NCBI GenBank assembly: GCA_023053685.1
Contig: JALIGW010000003.1
Span: forward strand, 47,767,996 to 47,831,995
DNA length: 64,000 bases
Direction: 5' to 3'
Source of the DNA: Diadophis punctatus similis
Lineage: Eukaryota > Chordata > Lepidosauria > Squamata > Dipsadidae
In this document: piece by piece, positions 1-49,900 of the stretch
Position numbering within the stretch: the first letter of the stretch is position 1
Layout: the number at the start of each line of letters is the position of its first letter
Made by a program: the position numbers and the translations under genes
Notes under the pieces: model-generated
Databases searched by the model: none
What the model was told of the DNA's origin: nothing
The model's input: the letters and a program-made list of their open reading frames with translations, nothing else

Positions 1-419
1 AAAGTAAATTCCTATTAATATGCTGTGTTAAAAGAATAAGCAGCATATCTCAAAATAACTAAACAATACAGATCTATATCCTATTGGTCCCATATCTTTT
101 ATCAAGAATGAGTGAAAGAAGAGCACTGCAGGATAGCAAGGTAATAGGCCCTTCTATATAACAGGACTTTTAGCTGCATAAGTTATGCTACAGTATATAA
201 CTTCGACTATTAGTTATGTGAAGATTAGGAGGCTTAATGTTACTCTTATCAATTATGTAAACATACCACATTAATTCCCATTTCTACATTCCTGTGCAAG
301 CTAACCAATATCTTCAAAATTCTAGAACAGATGTGACACAAGTCTCTCTCCAACAGAGCAACTTTCATTAATAATGACAGCTAGAAAAAGTGTGAAATTG
401 AAGACCTATAAAAGCTTAC

Positions 420-543
420 TTTTTGCATCTGCTGATCAGATTTTGCCATCTCTGCAAAATAATCATCAGGCCGCCTTGTGGGGATTTTAAACTGATGTAA
501 CCGAGGTAATGCTTCCAGAACAGAGGCTTGAGCTTGATGATAA
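420..543 (-). CDS. EBNA1BP2: EBNA1BP2 coding exon 4 (last one in window)
   Basis: The exon has 124 nt: one base completes a split Phe codon, then 41 codons containing HQAQASVL, PRLHQFKIP, DYFAEMAKSD and ending in QMQK. The acceptor is ttctccag at the right edge and the donor gtaagc lies at 419-414. The next exon (the family's IRQKLQTKQ region) was not found to the left. Confidence 0.93.
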
Positions 544-3500
544 CTGGAGAAACCAGAACCAACATTACTATTTCTAATCAGTGGTTAAATATTCCATAAA
601 TTTCAGGATTTATGATCTATTAATTATACACTTCACTGAAATCAAAAATATCTAGTCTAGCTGCCCTTTCAAGCTGAAATCATGACTGCTATGGAGGCAC
701 TAAAGAGGTAAGATTTTTAATATGCATGTTCAAACAACTGCAGCTATACAAATAGTGTCAATATGCTAATAAGTTGTTACATGCGTGCAGTGGGAAGTAA
801 AAGAACGTATTATTAACATTATAACAACATATAGCTTATACATAGTGTGGTGGACCAGTTAACACACATTATTAAGCTATATTACTTTTGTTTTGTATAT
901 AAGAATCCATTCATTATGGATTAGTGCCCTATGTAAACCTGTCTAGCACTTCATGTGAACTCACACTGTATCATCTATTGTGCATGAGAATGAAACAAAG
1001 GCTGCATATAAGACTCACAGCATAAGAGAAACTTTTGCCTCATACACAAAGACTTACAAGTTCATTTCTCTTTTAAAGTCATCTTCAGGATCCTCAGAAT
1101 CCTTTTCAGCTATGTTCTTAGAAGCTGCACCGGTGACATTTGTTTGCAGCGGAGAGGTAATATCAAGCCTTTCGACCCAGGACAGGTTTCTTTGGAATTC
1201 AGACAAGCATCGTTTCAATCCATCCTAGGAAGATCATATTAATTCTACATCACCTCAATGCTTAGATGTTTCTCCATATCAGTTAATATATTATCCAAAC
1301 TACCATTCAGAATGGTTGCAGATGATATTCATTTTAAAGCAAGCAACAGGATTTTGCACTAACACACCAATTTCTCTTCAAAAGCCAGATTCCAGCTACA
1401 TGACCATCAGACAAAATGTGCAATATTTAAAAATTCTAATCAATGAATGTCAGGTATTCTGGGTTTAAGATCTTCCTAACAAAGATCTACATAGAAAACT
1501 TAGTGCTTTGTTACACTGGCAACATGCTCCACAAGTCTCTCCTCATATTATGTTCGTATTATGTTCATATTACGGTATATTCATAATATACCAAACTGAA
1601 AACACTGTACCTTTATAAATGGAGTGTTTTACTTGCCAACATTTCTAATTTTTTTTTCAAAAACCAAGGAATTAAAGCTTGTAACCAATCAACGACACCT
1701 AATCTAAAAGATTGGACCCACCGAGCTGTCAGATAAATAGACCAAACCCTTGAATGCTTGGTGTTGAATTTAGAATTCCAATTCGGTGTACTAAAAGGCT
1801 GGTGTTTAAAAATGTGAGGTAAACATTGAGTTGTTCAAAAACAACCAAAAAAGTTCAAACAGCTGATATCACAGTACTTACCACATTATTAAAGGCTTTT
1901 GGTCGTCCCTCCAACACAATATTTAAGCCCGGTTTCAATGACCCTTTAGCAAATGCTTCCTGAAGCTACATTGAAAAAAGATAGTATTTATGTTAACACA
2001 TTACCAAATTAATATATACAAATATAAAACTGATGCCATTGATAATAAAAGTGAGCATGTGACATCAAAGCACATAAATGAGCACACAAGGGAAAAGAAA
2101 CCTCTGGTCAGTGATTTTCAAGCTACAGCATTTATCCTGATGCCACATGAGTACTTCTGGTTTAGATTAGATCAGTGGTTCCCAACCATTTTTGGCGACG
2201 CCCCACCTAAGCATCTAAGCCCCCCCCCCCCATGACATATAATTCTTACTATTCAAAAAGTGAACTCCTACTCACGCGGAAGAAGCCTAAAAGGCCATTA
2301 ACTTGGTTTAAACAAGGTTCCTATTGCCCCCATTAAAAATCAAATTGCCCCACTGTGGGATGTGGGCCCCACGTTGGGAACCACTGGATTAGATACTATG
2401 TATTGCACTGTGCAACTCTTAAATGTGGCACAGTAACTAATACTGTCATTAAGCAGTTAATATGCAAACCTAAACTCACTATACTTTCAGGCACAGCCCC
2501 TTAACCTATTTGGGATAACAGACTGTTTTAATTATTACTAAGATAATTCAGCCTCATCAAGTGACAATTGGTCAACCTTATCTGGCCTCAGACCCTAAAA
2601 AGAGTAAGATTACAGGGAGACAACCAAGGAATTCTATGGTTGCAGGTACATTCCTGCAGAAAAACAATGGCAAACCACTTCTATACCCATTTATGGTTGA
2701 GTTAATGTAGTCATCATGGGTGAAGTTCTAATCAAGGATATCATTATCTTAATACAATATAGCAAGCCAAGATAATACAAAAATGGAACCGTGCATAATT
2801 ACATCACAACACAATTACCATCTTTATGCACAGTACTTGCATACCAATGTCTAATTGTCAGTTTATCTCCCTTACAGATGTCCCAAAGATGCTTTTTCAG
2901 GAGGCAACTGGACTTCTTTGGTTTTTCTTTGAAGACATTTTCTTTGTATCCTCAAAGTCAGCGATAAACCTCCAAGTGCTTCATCGACCCTCTAAAACAG
3001 GGGTCCCCAACCTTTCGGACCTCAGGGACCACTAAATTCATAATTTTAAATCCCGTGGACAACTAATATGAATTTTTAAAAAAGAAATAGTATTTAGTGC
3101 AATATAAAAAAATGCAAATAATTTTTCTGTGGACCACCAAAATTTTCTCATGGACCACCAGTTGGTGACGATGCAAATGACCAGCTGCCTGCAAGGAATA
3201 CAGATCCTTCCATTCCCCACCATCTAGTCAGAGCTTGTGAAGCTTTAACAGATTAATAGAGTTGGAAGGGACTTTGTAGATCTTCTAGTCCAAACCCACC
3301 CACTCCGCCCAAGCAGGAGACCCTATACCAGTGGTGGCGAACCTTTTTCGGCTCGCATGCCAAAAGGGGGGGGCGCGCTCGCGTGCCCACACCCATTCCC
3401 TCCCCCCCATGCATGCGCACAACACCCCCCCATGCTGCCCCCTGCGCATGCGCACCCCCACCCCACCCCCGCGCAAAGGCTTACCGGAGCCTGGGACGAC

Positions 3501-4582
3501 GAAACCGGCAAACCGGAAGTGTGAAAAAAACGCACTTCCGGTTTGCCGGTATGCTGTTTTTTGCACTCCGGAGGGTTCAGGGAAGCTCCCTGAAGCTCCG
3601 GAATGCAAAAAACTACAAAACAGACAAACCGGAAGTGCGGAAAAGTGCACTTCCGGTTTGTCCGTTTTGTAGTTTTTTGCATTCCGGAGCTTCAGGGAGC
3701 TTCCCTGAACCCTCCGGAGTGCAAAAAACAGCACACCGGCAAACCGGAAGTGCGTTTTTTCGCACTTCCGGTTTGCCGGTGGGCAACCCTCGCGTGCCGG
3801 CTTCTATGGCTCCGCGTGCCACCTCTGGCACGCGTGCCATAGGTTCGCCACCACAGCCCTATACCATTTCTGACAAATGGCAGTTCAGTCTCTTCTTGAA
3901 AGCTTCCAGTGATGAAGCTCCCACAACTTCTGGAGAAGCGAAACATCTTCAAAGACAAGTTCAGTATGGTCTTCCAAGTCCAGTTGCCTCCCGAAAAAGC
4001 ACCTTTGGGACAACCATGACCTGGATGACAGAGAATCTCTATAGACTCTCCATTACAGATATCTCTACCTTTATGATAATCATGGTTTGAATATTTGAAA
4101 CACTTTGTATAAATATTAAATAGCATTATTTTAGCTATTAAATAAGTGCATCTGATTACAATGCAGCTACAAGTAATCTAAAGCAGCTATAAATCTTTAA
4201 GATTATTGAAATTTTATATAATTGTACTAGACAAATTAAAGCAGAATAACAGAGTTGGAAGGGACCTTGGAGGTTTTCTAGTCCAACCCCCTGCTCAGAC
4301 AGGAAATCCTATACCATTTCAGGCAAATGGTTGTCCAATCTCTGCTTAAAAACCTCCAAAGCACTGCTCCAAAACAGCAGTGCTCCATATCAGCCTGCAT
4401 TTATCAATTCACACAAGATCATTTAAAATTCAGCTTAAATGTTAGTTTCATTCCTATAGTTTATACACTACTAGAATATTGGGGTATTTCTCAAGTGCCA
4501 AACATACCTCTTGATCTGCTACAACAGATTCTTCAGAATCAGAGGATAATGACAATTCTTGCTCCATAGCTATGGGCGGCAT
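420..4582 (-). CDS. EBNA1BP2: EBNA1BP2, rRNA-processing protein (Ebp2 family), 5' half of gene
   Basis: Four coding exons read leftward on the minus strand: 4582-4508, 1965-1882, 1224-1058 and 543-420, giving the first 150 residues. Protein landmarks match vertebrate EBNA1BP2 in order: an acidic start (SLSSDSEES), LKPGLNIVLEG, WVERLDIT, DPEDDF, then LPRLHQFKIP and DYFAEMAKSD. Phases fit at every junction and all introns are GT/AG. The family is nucleolar and acts in 60S ribosomal subunit maturation (yeast Ebp2). The basic C-terminal half is not in the window, so the gene runs off the left edge. The start at 4582 is the first ATG after an in-frame stop formed across the junction of the 5' UTR exon and exon 2. 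It is divergent from CFAP57 and shares its promoter interval. Confidence 0.94.
1058..1224 (-). CDS. EBNA1BP2: EBNA1BP2 coding exon 3
   Basis: The exon has 167 nt (55 codons plus TT of a split Phe). It encodes DGLKRCLSEFQ, WVERLDIT and the acidic EDPEDDFKREMN segment. Acceptor cttcctag, donor gtaagt. The middle, between WVERLDIT and EDPEDD, differs most from mammals, as expected for the linker. Confidence 0.93.
1882..1965 (-). CDS. EBNA1BP2: EBNA1BP2 coding exon 2
   Basis: The exon has exactly 28 codons (LQEAFAKGS, LKPGLNIVLEG, KAFNNV), phase 0 on both sides. Acceptor caatgtag, donor gtaagt. It matches the conserved N-terminal LKPGLNVVLEG block of the family. Confidence 0.93.
2173..2386. mobile_element. 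hAT-like nonautonomous element, TSD gattagat
   Basis: Terminal inverted repeats cagtggttcccaacc and its complement (ttgggaaccactg). The 8-bp duplication gattagat is at 2165-2172 and 2387-2394. About 214 bp with no coding capacity, in an EBNA1BP2 intron. It contains a C-homopolymer. Confidence 0.92.
2875..2960. repeat. Unclassified interspersed repeat fragment
   Basis: Core agatgctttttcaggaggcaactggac...tttgaagacattt is shared with 6128-6212 and, inverted, with 3930-4010. It looks like a retroelement fragment; the family was not identified. Confidence 0.5.
2999..3175. mobile_element. Degenerate hAT-like fragment
   Basis: The left end caggggtccccaacc is typical of hAT termini and is followed by a ggaccacta/ggaccacc motif repeated inside. 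The right end (agttggtgacgatg) is only a weak complement and no duplication was found. Confidence 0.5.
3257..3328. mobile_element. CR1-type LINE 3' fragment, left part
   Basis: Contains gagttggaagggact...tctagtccaa, the hallmark of CR1 3' ends in sauropsids. The copy is interrupted by the hAT-like element at 3329-3856 and resumes at 3865 with the ccatttctgacaaatgg block. Confidence 0.75.
3329..3856. mobile_element. Palindromic hAT-like element A1, TSD ccctatac
   Basis: Starts cagtggtggcgaacc and ends ggttcgccaccacag. The perfect 8-bp duplication ccctatac lies at 3321-3328 and 3857-3864. The interior (about 3500-3780) is a large inverted repeat centred near 3640, built of accggcaaaccggaagtg-type units and a ccggagggttcagggaagct arm. 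No transposase. A near-identical copy is at 20181-20695. Confidence 0.95.
3865..4030. mobile_element. CR1 3' fragment, right part, plus unclassified repeat
   Basis: Resumes the CR1 copy (catttctgacaaatggcagt). At about 3917 it passes into the interspersed sequence gaagcgaaacatcttcaaag...ccagttgcctcccgaaaa...gggacaaccatgacctgg. That block recurs in reverse complement at 2881-2955 and 6120-6215. Confidence 0.55.
4248..4370. mobile_element. CR1-type LINE 3' fragment
   Basis: Contains gagttggaagggaccttgga, tctagtccaaccccctgctc and ataccatttcaggcaaatgg, the standard sauropsid CR1 tail. Confidence 0.8.
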
Positions 4583-4622
4583 CTTAGACTGCTTTTTGAG
4601 ATGTTTGGATTTTGCCTCCAAG
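4508..4622 (-). CDS. EBNA1BP2: EBNA1BP2 first coding exon with the start codon
   Basis: The exon spans 4622-4508; coding begins at ATG 4582 and gives 25 residues (MPPIAMEQ, then a Ser/Glu-rich run, VVADQE) before donor gtatgt. A second in-frame ATG sits five codons further on. The 40 nt before the ATG are open, but joining to the upstream UTR exon puts a TGA in frame, which supports 4582 as start. Confidence 0.88.
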
Positions 4623-5432
4623 CTATATCAAAACCAAGAAAATAATCAGACAACATACTGCAAATTCAAGGCCATGGAACAAATTCAGAATTGGACTGCT
4701 AACTTCATCCTTCCCTCACCAAGGCACATACAATGTTAATTGATGAGGTTTTCCCCATCCATACATAAGCTCTATTAAATTAGGAGCTACAGGTATTATG
4801 CATAAATGTTTAAAATAACTGTATACCTAGAAAACAACATGTCAATTTCAATTTAACCTGGAAAGTCTTTTTCAAATACACTTCTGTACATGACCTGTTA
4901 CATTTGACCCGGAAGCTTTTAAAATAAGGATTCTACACTCTTTAACTATGATTATGCTTTATCAAACAGAACTCTCAGCAAATCTAAAAACTGATTTAAT
5001 AGTTAAAAATACTATTGAAAGTACTAAAGTGTTTAACTATCATGAGTTTGCTTTATATTTGTTTTAATCCAAGCTTCTATATAAGGAAATCCCCCTCCCC
5101 TTGGAACAGTAACTTTAAATTAAATGCAAATATATTCCATGTAATATCGGTATTTTGTAATTTCCATCTTTTTTTTTGCTTTTAAAATAATCAAAATATA
5201 AAACATGATAAGCTACAGCCTATTGAATATCCAATTACCCCCCCCTCTCTCCAATTATTAACTAAACCGAATCTAAAATTCCTTCTAGACTTCCATTCTT
5301 CGGAATCCACTCTACAAACTATCTGCTTCAAAAATGCGATGCGGTCCCCATTTTAGATTAGCTATGATCGATGCTTTTATGTCTGTGAGCTTTAGATGTT
5401 TCTTTTTAAATTTCTAAAGGCGTCCTACTCAC

Positions 5433-5540
5433 TTTGATCAGCCGGTCCCCGGTTAATTCAACTTAGCCTGAAAGCCCCTTCGGCCATCCACCTCCTCGTT
5501 CACCACGAGGAATTGTTAAAAAAAGGGACTTCCGCTTTTC
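5433..5540 (-). other. EBNA1BP2: Probable EBNA1BP2 5' UTR exon
   Basis: A consensus donor (CAAA|gtgagtag) lies on the minus strand at 5432-5425. It is preceded by GC-rich sequence that joins exon 2 without an open frame. The right limit is a guess because the transcription start cannot be read from sequence. Confidence 0.6.
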
Positions 5541-5603
5541 GTGGCTGTTCCAACTATTTCCGGTTCCGCTTCGCCAAATTGTTAGCCTTGTCCTGGGAAC
5601 GCT

Positions 5604-5617
5604 GTCGCTATGGCAAC
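5604..5617 (+). promoter_or_regulatory. RFX X-box-like site upstream of CFAP57
   Basis: GTCGCTATGGCAAC has the two half-sites GTCGCT and GGCAAC separated by AT, close to the RFX consensus GTNRCC(N0-3)RGYAAC. X-boxes lie near the start sites of many motile-cilium genes. It sits about 300 bp before the CFAP57 ATG. Function is inferred. Confidence 0.6.
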
Positions 5618-5905
5618 CCCTTCTCTTCCCTCGTACCTCGCCTTAGGGGCGCATCTTCTTCATACTCTTTTAGCGAGCGGGACTGAGGCCAGGGCTGCGG
5701 TCCTGAGAGAAAATTCTGGGCAGTTGGTAGCAATTTTTGAAAACGGGTCGGAGCGAGCAACGAACAGAAGGAGCGAGACCGTCGAGAGTAGCCGAAGAGC
5801 CCCATCCCAGGGAGGCTATCCGTGAAGGGAAAGACCCCTCCGCCTAATAAATCCTCTTCCGTTTGTCTCTCCTCTTTCTAACACAGCTTTCTGAATTCAG
5901 TCGCG

Positions 5906-46088
<40,183 letters not shown>

Positions 46089-46700
46089 CCAGGCTAGAAA
46101 GAACTCCATGCTGCAGCTCTCTGCATTTCTAAACATTTCCTAAATGTAGCTCTGTGCACTTGTAATCTTGTCCAAGTGTGATTGGAGGATGGCTTTTTCC
46201 TGTTCTTTTTTTTTTTTTTTTGCATATCTAGTTTTTGGTTTGAGACAGAATGTTAAAGAAACAGTAAACAAGCTAGTCTGGATTTGCCTGCCTCCTGTTA
46301 ATATGTTTCAAGTCTCAGGACTGGAAAATCAAGTGAGAGCACACACAGAGCTTTAGGAAGGAAATTGGTCACCTGGCTTCAACTTAAAGCAGAATCCATT
46401 GGAGATAAAACCCTTGTGTGTGGCATTATTGGAAACAGGTTAAGGGATGTAAGCTTTCAATATGTTACTGTTTGTTATTTGTCCAGAACAATTTTATTTC
46501 ACTCTCATACAACTCTTTCCCCTTCCCCACTTTTTTCTTGCCATTTTTGTTCTCCAACAAAGTCCCTATTTTAAGATTATACTTCCTTTAGCTTCTTCTA
46601 TGTACGTAATAAATTCCCCGTTGACCCAGATACTAAGGAATACTTGAATAATAACATTGATGAGACTACTTTAAATAATAATTAAAGGTTCATGCTATTT
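46089..46700 (+). other. CFAP57: CFAP57 3' UTR with candidate poly(A) signals
   Basis: Unique sequence follows the stop. AATAAA lies at 46608-46613 and ATTAAA at 46681-46686. Either could end the transcript; the real cleavage site cannot be read from sequence. Confidence 0.5.
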
Positions 46701-46838
46701 CCTTCGTCTTCCTATAAGTGTCAGGTTTTTATTGCTTGACTTTCTGTCAGCGCTTACATGCTGATTTTTGATTCTGCACATTTGAAAAAATGCTTGGAGT
46801 ATTATGGTCTGTGGATATCAGTGAAATGTTCCCACTGT

Positions 46839-46915
46839 AAAGCCAGTTTGGTTAAGATGTTAGTCTAAAAACCAGAAGACTTGAGTTCCAGTCCAGCTAA
46901 AGGACCTTATAAAGA
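46839..46915 (+). mobile_element. Squamate SINE head fragment
   Basis: aagccagtttggttaagatg, ctaaaaaccagaagacttga and gttccagtccagct match the head of the SINE at 37149. Confidence 0.6.
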
Positions 46916-46939
46916 AAGGTCCTGGTCACAACTCTTTAT

Positions 46940-49900
46940 AATATCTTACAAATTATATCATTCATATTCAGCATTCTTCTGTACAGCTATCATCATTTCC
47001 TGCAATGAAAGCGGATGTAATTGAACTCTATCATTGATAATTACTAGATAATTATTCTCCTCTGATAGTTTATATTAAAATAGCTTAGTTTTGGCTTCAT
47101 CAAATTGTAGTGCTGCCCTTAGGTGAGACATTTTCTCGGTACCACATGTCTTTACATGTGCATATACAACTTTTAAAGAGGAAATCGAAGATCCTCTTTA
47201 AAAATAGTTAACAAAAACAGCTAACTGTTCCTGACTGGAAAAAAAAGGGCCAAGTAACTCATGTTGAAGAAGCACGTTGTCATATAATTGCTCTCTAGCA
47301 CTAGAGAAAAGACACTTCTCAAATAGGAAGATATTTATGGACTTGCTGCTGAATTGTAATGTGGGCTTCATAAAATCTGTTGCAAAATGTACAATTCTGC
47401 TTGGGATTCCAAGGTAGAATAACAAATCTTTGTGCGCAAGGCTTGTCAATGTCACAAAAAGAAGTTTTCTCTACATGAACAGGTGCTAGTGTTGTTTTGT
47501 ATCCATGGTATATGGAACGTAACTCCCATTATTGAGCACACAATGTACACTTCATATTGTCACTATTGTCCTAGTAACAGTTACATTTTAAACAGGAATC
47601 AATATAAGCTAAATATCAATATATCCTACTAAAACATACTGTAATTTAAACAAGAACATTCAAGGGAGAGGCAGCTAAAAAGGATTTAAAGCATAATCTT
47701 TGTGGTGAAAACAATATCACAAAATTACTCAGGGGGTATGTCATTAACCTGACAAGAAAATATGGCGGCCAACTTCAGTATTATTGCCAAGGAAACTTCA
47801 TAGTTGTGTCCAGGAAGTCACTATCAGTTAAATTGGACTTGGAAACTTCAGTAATAGTATATTTATCAAACTAACAATTACATCAGCTAGAAGAGAGTTA
47901 GATTGGAGAAGGAACTTAACAAGATGTCAAAATATCTATGTGCTTGTATCAAAAAAACCTGTCATTTTGAGGGAAATATGCTGCTGCAAATCACAAACAA
48001 GAAATCAAGATACGGAAACAGAAAACATCCAAGAGTTTGCCATAGTTTAGAAATATTATGAAATAAACTACCGGTAGTGTAATTTTGCCTGATGGTAGGC
48101 TTCCAGACAAGTTCAACTTCAGTTTCAACACTTTCTCTGTCACTTGCCTATGCCATCAGAATAGAAGAGATTTGAGCATCAACCAACTTCGTTGAATGCT
48201 CTCCAGAAGGCATTTCCCAACTTGTATCTAACCATGGGACAAATTTGCCTGATATGGGGCAACATATTTTTTTCTACTATATCCCCATTATATTGCTTTC
48301 CTATTGTCCTGAGTCTTTGTGTGAGGCAGGTGTAAGCTATCCCATTGCTAAAGTAATAGTTTCCTCTTAAAGAAATAGCAACCCGCGGTCGTTCCAAAGT
48401 GCTTAAAATATGATGTGCTTCACCAACCTTTCTATTGGCAACGGAGTCAGGGAACAATAGGGAGATGGGATCAATTTAGGACTAATAGCGAGCTCAGGCT
48501 GATCTGGGGACATGCCTGTCAGTTACTGGGCCCACTCTACTGCCACCTTCTGGGTTTCCCCACTTCTCCCTATGTATATCGGAGATAGCTTTGAGACCAC
48601 TGCCGTGTTCAGCTTTACAAAGGAACAAGTTTTGAAAAACAGACCAAAGTGTATGAGTTTAGCTATTTGTCAAAAGTCAGCATCTCCAGAAATCTACTGA
48701 ACAGATGCATTAGGCACTTTCCTCCTGTAGCACCTACAATATATCAAAACAGGAGAGGTAGGTCAAGCCACTTGTTAGTTTGCCACCTGTCCCAGCCCCA
48801 TCTCCTCATCACTGCGATGATTGGCTGCTGCTGGTTGGTGAAAAGTCAGAGGGCAGCAAAGTCATAAATAAGGTTTTACCAATTACTTTGTTTAATCAAC
48901 TTCGCAGGCATGAAATAAGGGCACCACTATTTGGCTTCCAACCAAAACAGGCAATCAGTGCAGAATAGATACTGGCAGTGGGGACAGAAAATATTACGCT
49001 GGTATAGCTTTCTGCCAACTGGACAGATAGCATTTTAACAGACCTCCAAATCCAGCCCAATTAGCCAATGTTTCTGCAAGAGTCTATAGATTTTCTAATG
49101 ACCATTGCATGCTGTTCTAGTCTTTGTAAGGGTCATCAGTGATCTGTTCAATTAATATGTTCACCCCCACAAACAGATTTAATACTTCCTACTAGGCCTC
49201 AAGAGCCACTCCTATTCTAAAGAAGTCTGTCAAAAGTTCCCAATTTCCCAACAGAGACAAAAGATGATACCAATTGCCCCTGTGCAGTTCCTTGCCCCTG
49301 TGCAGTTCCTTGGAGAAGAAAAAAAGTCAGTTGTCTTGCAAGAAGCCATCAATCTCTATCATCCTGTATTGTTTACCTCTACCTGTAACGTACAGCCTTC
49401 TTTTTTGGCTTCACCAGCCTTATTTCCACTTCCCACGTGTGCACACACGTCATCAGGCTGGAATGTTTCCAAGGACAACAGGTTGTCTCTCCAACTCCAC
49501 CCTGCTAGAGAATGTACCTGCCTGGGCAAAGGTCAGTGACTGTTGTAAGCCTATCAGATGAAGCATCTGGTGTTAGAAGGAGGAAGGAGGTGGAACTAGC
49601 ACCTGTTACTTGATAGGTATATGCAGACAGAGAGTGAAGAAGGCAGGTTTCAATTTTATCTTTGGATCATACCCTAAAAATTGACCATTAAGCAACCACA
49701 ATGGAAGAGGAATATGGCTCAAGGATCCTAGGAAACTCAAGAACATGGCCCAGGAAAAGATTCTGGCAACAGCATCTTCTGTGATTAATCAGCTGTAGGT
49801 GAGTGAAGCCCATCCCAGAAAATATCTGTGCCTCCATGCCATGCTATCCTTTCTCTTTTCAGTCAAGAAACTGCCTTCTGAAAACTTTTCAGAGGATTAG

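Larger units (their letters stand above)
5433..5905. promoter_or_regulatory. Bidirectional promoter EBNA1BP2 / CFAP57
   Basis: GC- and CpG-rich interval between two head-to-head genes, with no TATA box in the usual place. ETS-like motifs (acttccgc near 5527, ttccggttccg near 5559) fit the ribosome-biogenesis gene. GTCGCTATGGCAAC at 5604-5617 fits the RFX X-box consensus with about one mismatch and fits the cilium gene. A possible acceptor (cttctaacacag-like, about 5886) hints at a short untranslated first exon for CFAP57. Confidence 0.65.

Noticed and set aside
980..1228. 82-codon plus frame
   Set aside because: Antisense shadow of EBNA1BP2 coding exon 3.
3285..4126. Several 100-235 codon frames on both strands
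   Set aside because: Products of the palindromic hAT-like element; the same peptides recur at 20025-20727 because the element is duplicated.
48179..48457. 92-codon minus frame
   Set aside because: Looks diverse in composition, but there is no Kozak context, splice partner or recognisable domain; kept as intergenic.
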